A stretch of 14,203 nucleotides of DNA from positions 1-14,203 of the forward strand of contig JAEOSR010000156.1 in assembly GCA_016840285.1 (NCBI GenBank), given 5' to 3'. The DNA is from Candidatus Hodarchaeota archaeon. Its GTDB lineage: Archaea > Asgardarchaeota > Heimdallarchaeia > Hodarchaeales > Hodarchaeaceae. Numbering within the stretch: the stretch's first letter is position 1; every line of letters begins with the position of its first letter. Made by a program: the position numbers and the translations under genes. The notes under the pieces were generated by a model. It ran no database searches. It was not told the DNA's origin and was given only the letters and a program-made list of their open reading frames with translations. Of this stretch, positions 14,144-14,203 are shown piece by piece.

Positions 14144-14203
14144 TTCCTTAGTTATAAAGAAGAAATTAAAGAATATTAAAGAAAATAATTGAATGAAATA
14201 TAC

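Overview
The window looks like an AT-rich archaeal chromosome segment. The evidence is a geranylgeranyl-reductase-family flavoprotein (archaeal lipid hydrogenation), archaeal-type GGTGA/GGGAG ribosome binding sites, TTTAAATA-like TATA boxes and CRISPR-type RAMP proteins. An Asgard-like or other mesophilic lineage is possible, but the sequence alone does not settle it.

Layout. (1) 1-1429: a truncated HExxH membrane-peptidase fragment converges on the reductase gene. (2) 1430-3447: plus-strand genes for small membrane proteins, one interrupted by an early in-frame stop, with a repeat copy, a gene remnant and a strong stem-loop between them. (3) 3660-9840: an accessory island of minus-strand membrane-protein genes, including an ABC-2 exporter ATPase/permease pair. 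Each unit is followed by a copy of one dispersed repeat, always in the same orientation. (4) 9617-10095: the longest, most structured copy of that repeat, behind a decayed peptide tail. (5) 10125-12801: a minus-strand operon of a RAMP-HD fusion protein, a Cas7-like RAMP protein, a protein with a PIN-like/Mut7-C-like domain, and the 3' stump of a further gene. (6) 12917-14143: a complete M20-family metallopeptidase on the plus strand.

Two things deserve attention. First, the operon in (5) resembles a reduced CRISPR-derived effector: two RAMP proteins, an HD domain fused to the smaller one, and a second nuclease-like protein. No array, adaptation genes or large subunit are visible here, and its 5' end appears cut off. 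Second, the repeat family has six copies in about 7.4 kb. It folds on the minus strand into hairpins with UUCG and GNRA tetraloops, and differences between copies mostly preserve base pairing. It has one common 3' end and variable 5' ends, and it separates genes in a cassette-like way. This points to a structured RNA or an RNA-derived mobile element rather than a coding repeat.

Several genes are visibly decaying (110-301, 1736-2356, 2703-2772, 7734-8273, 9970-10095, 12634-12801), so the region seems to be in turnover.
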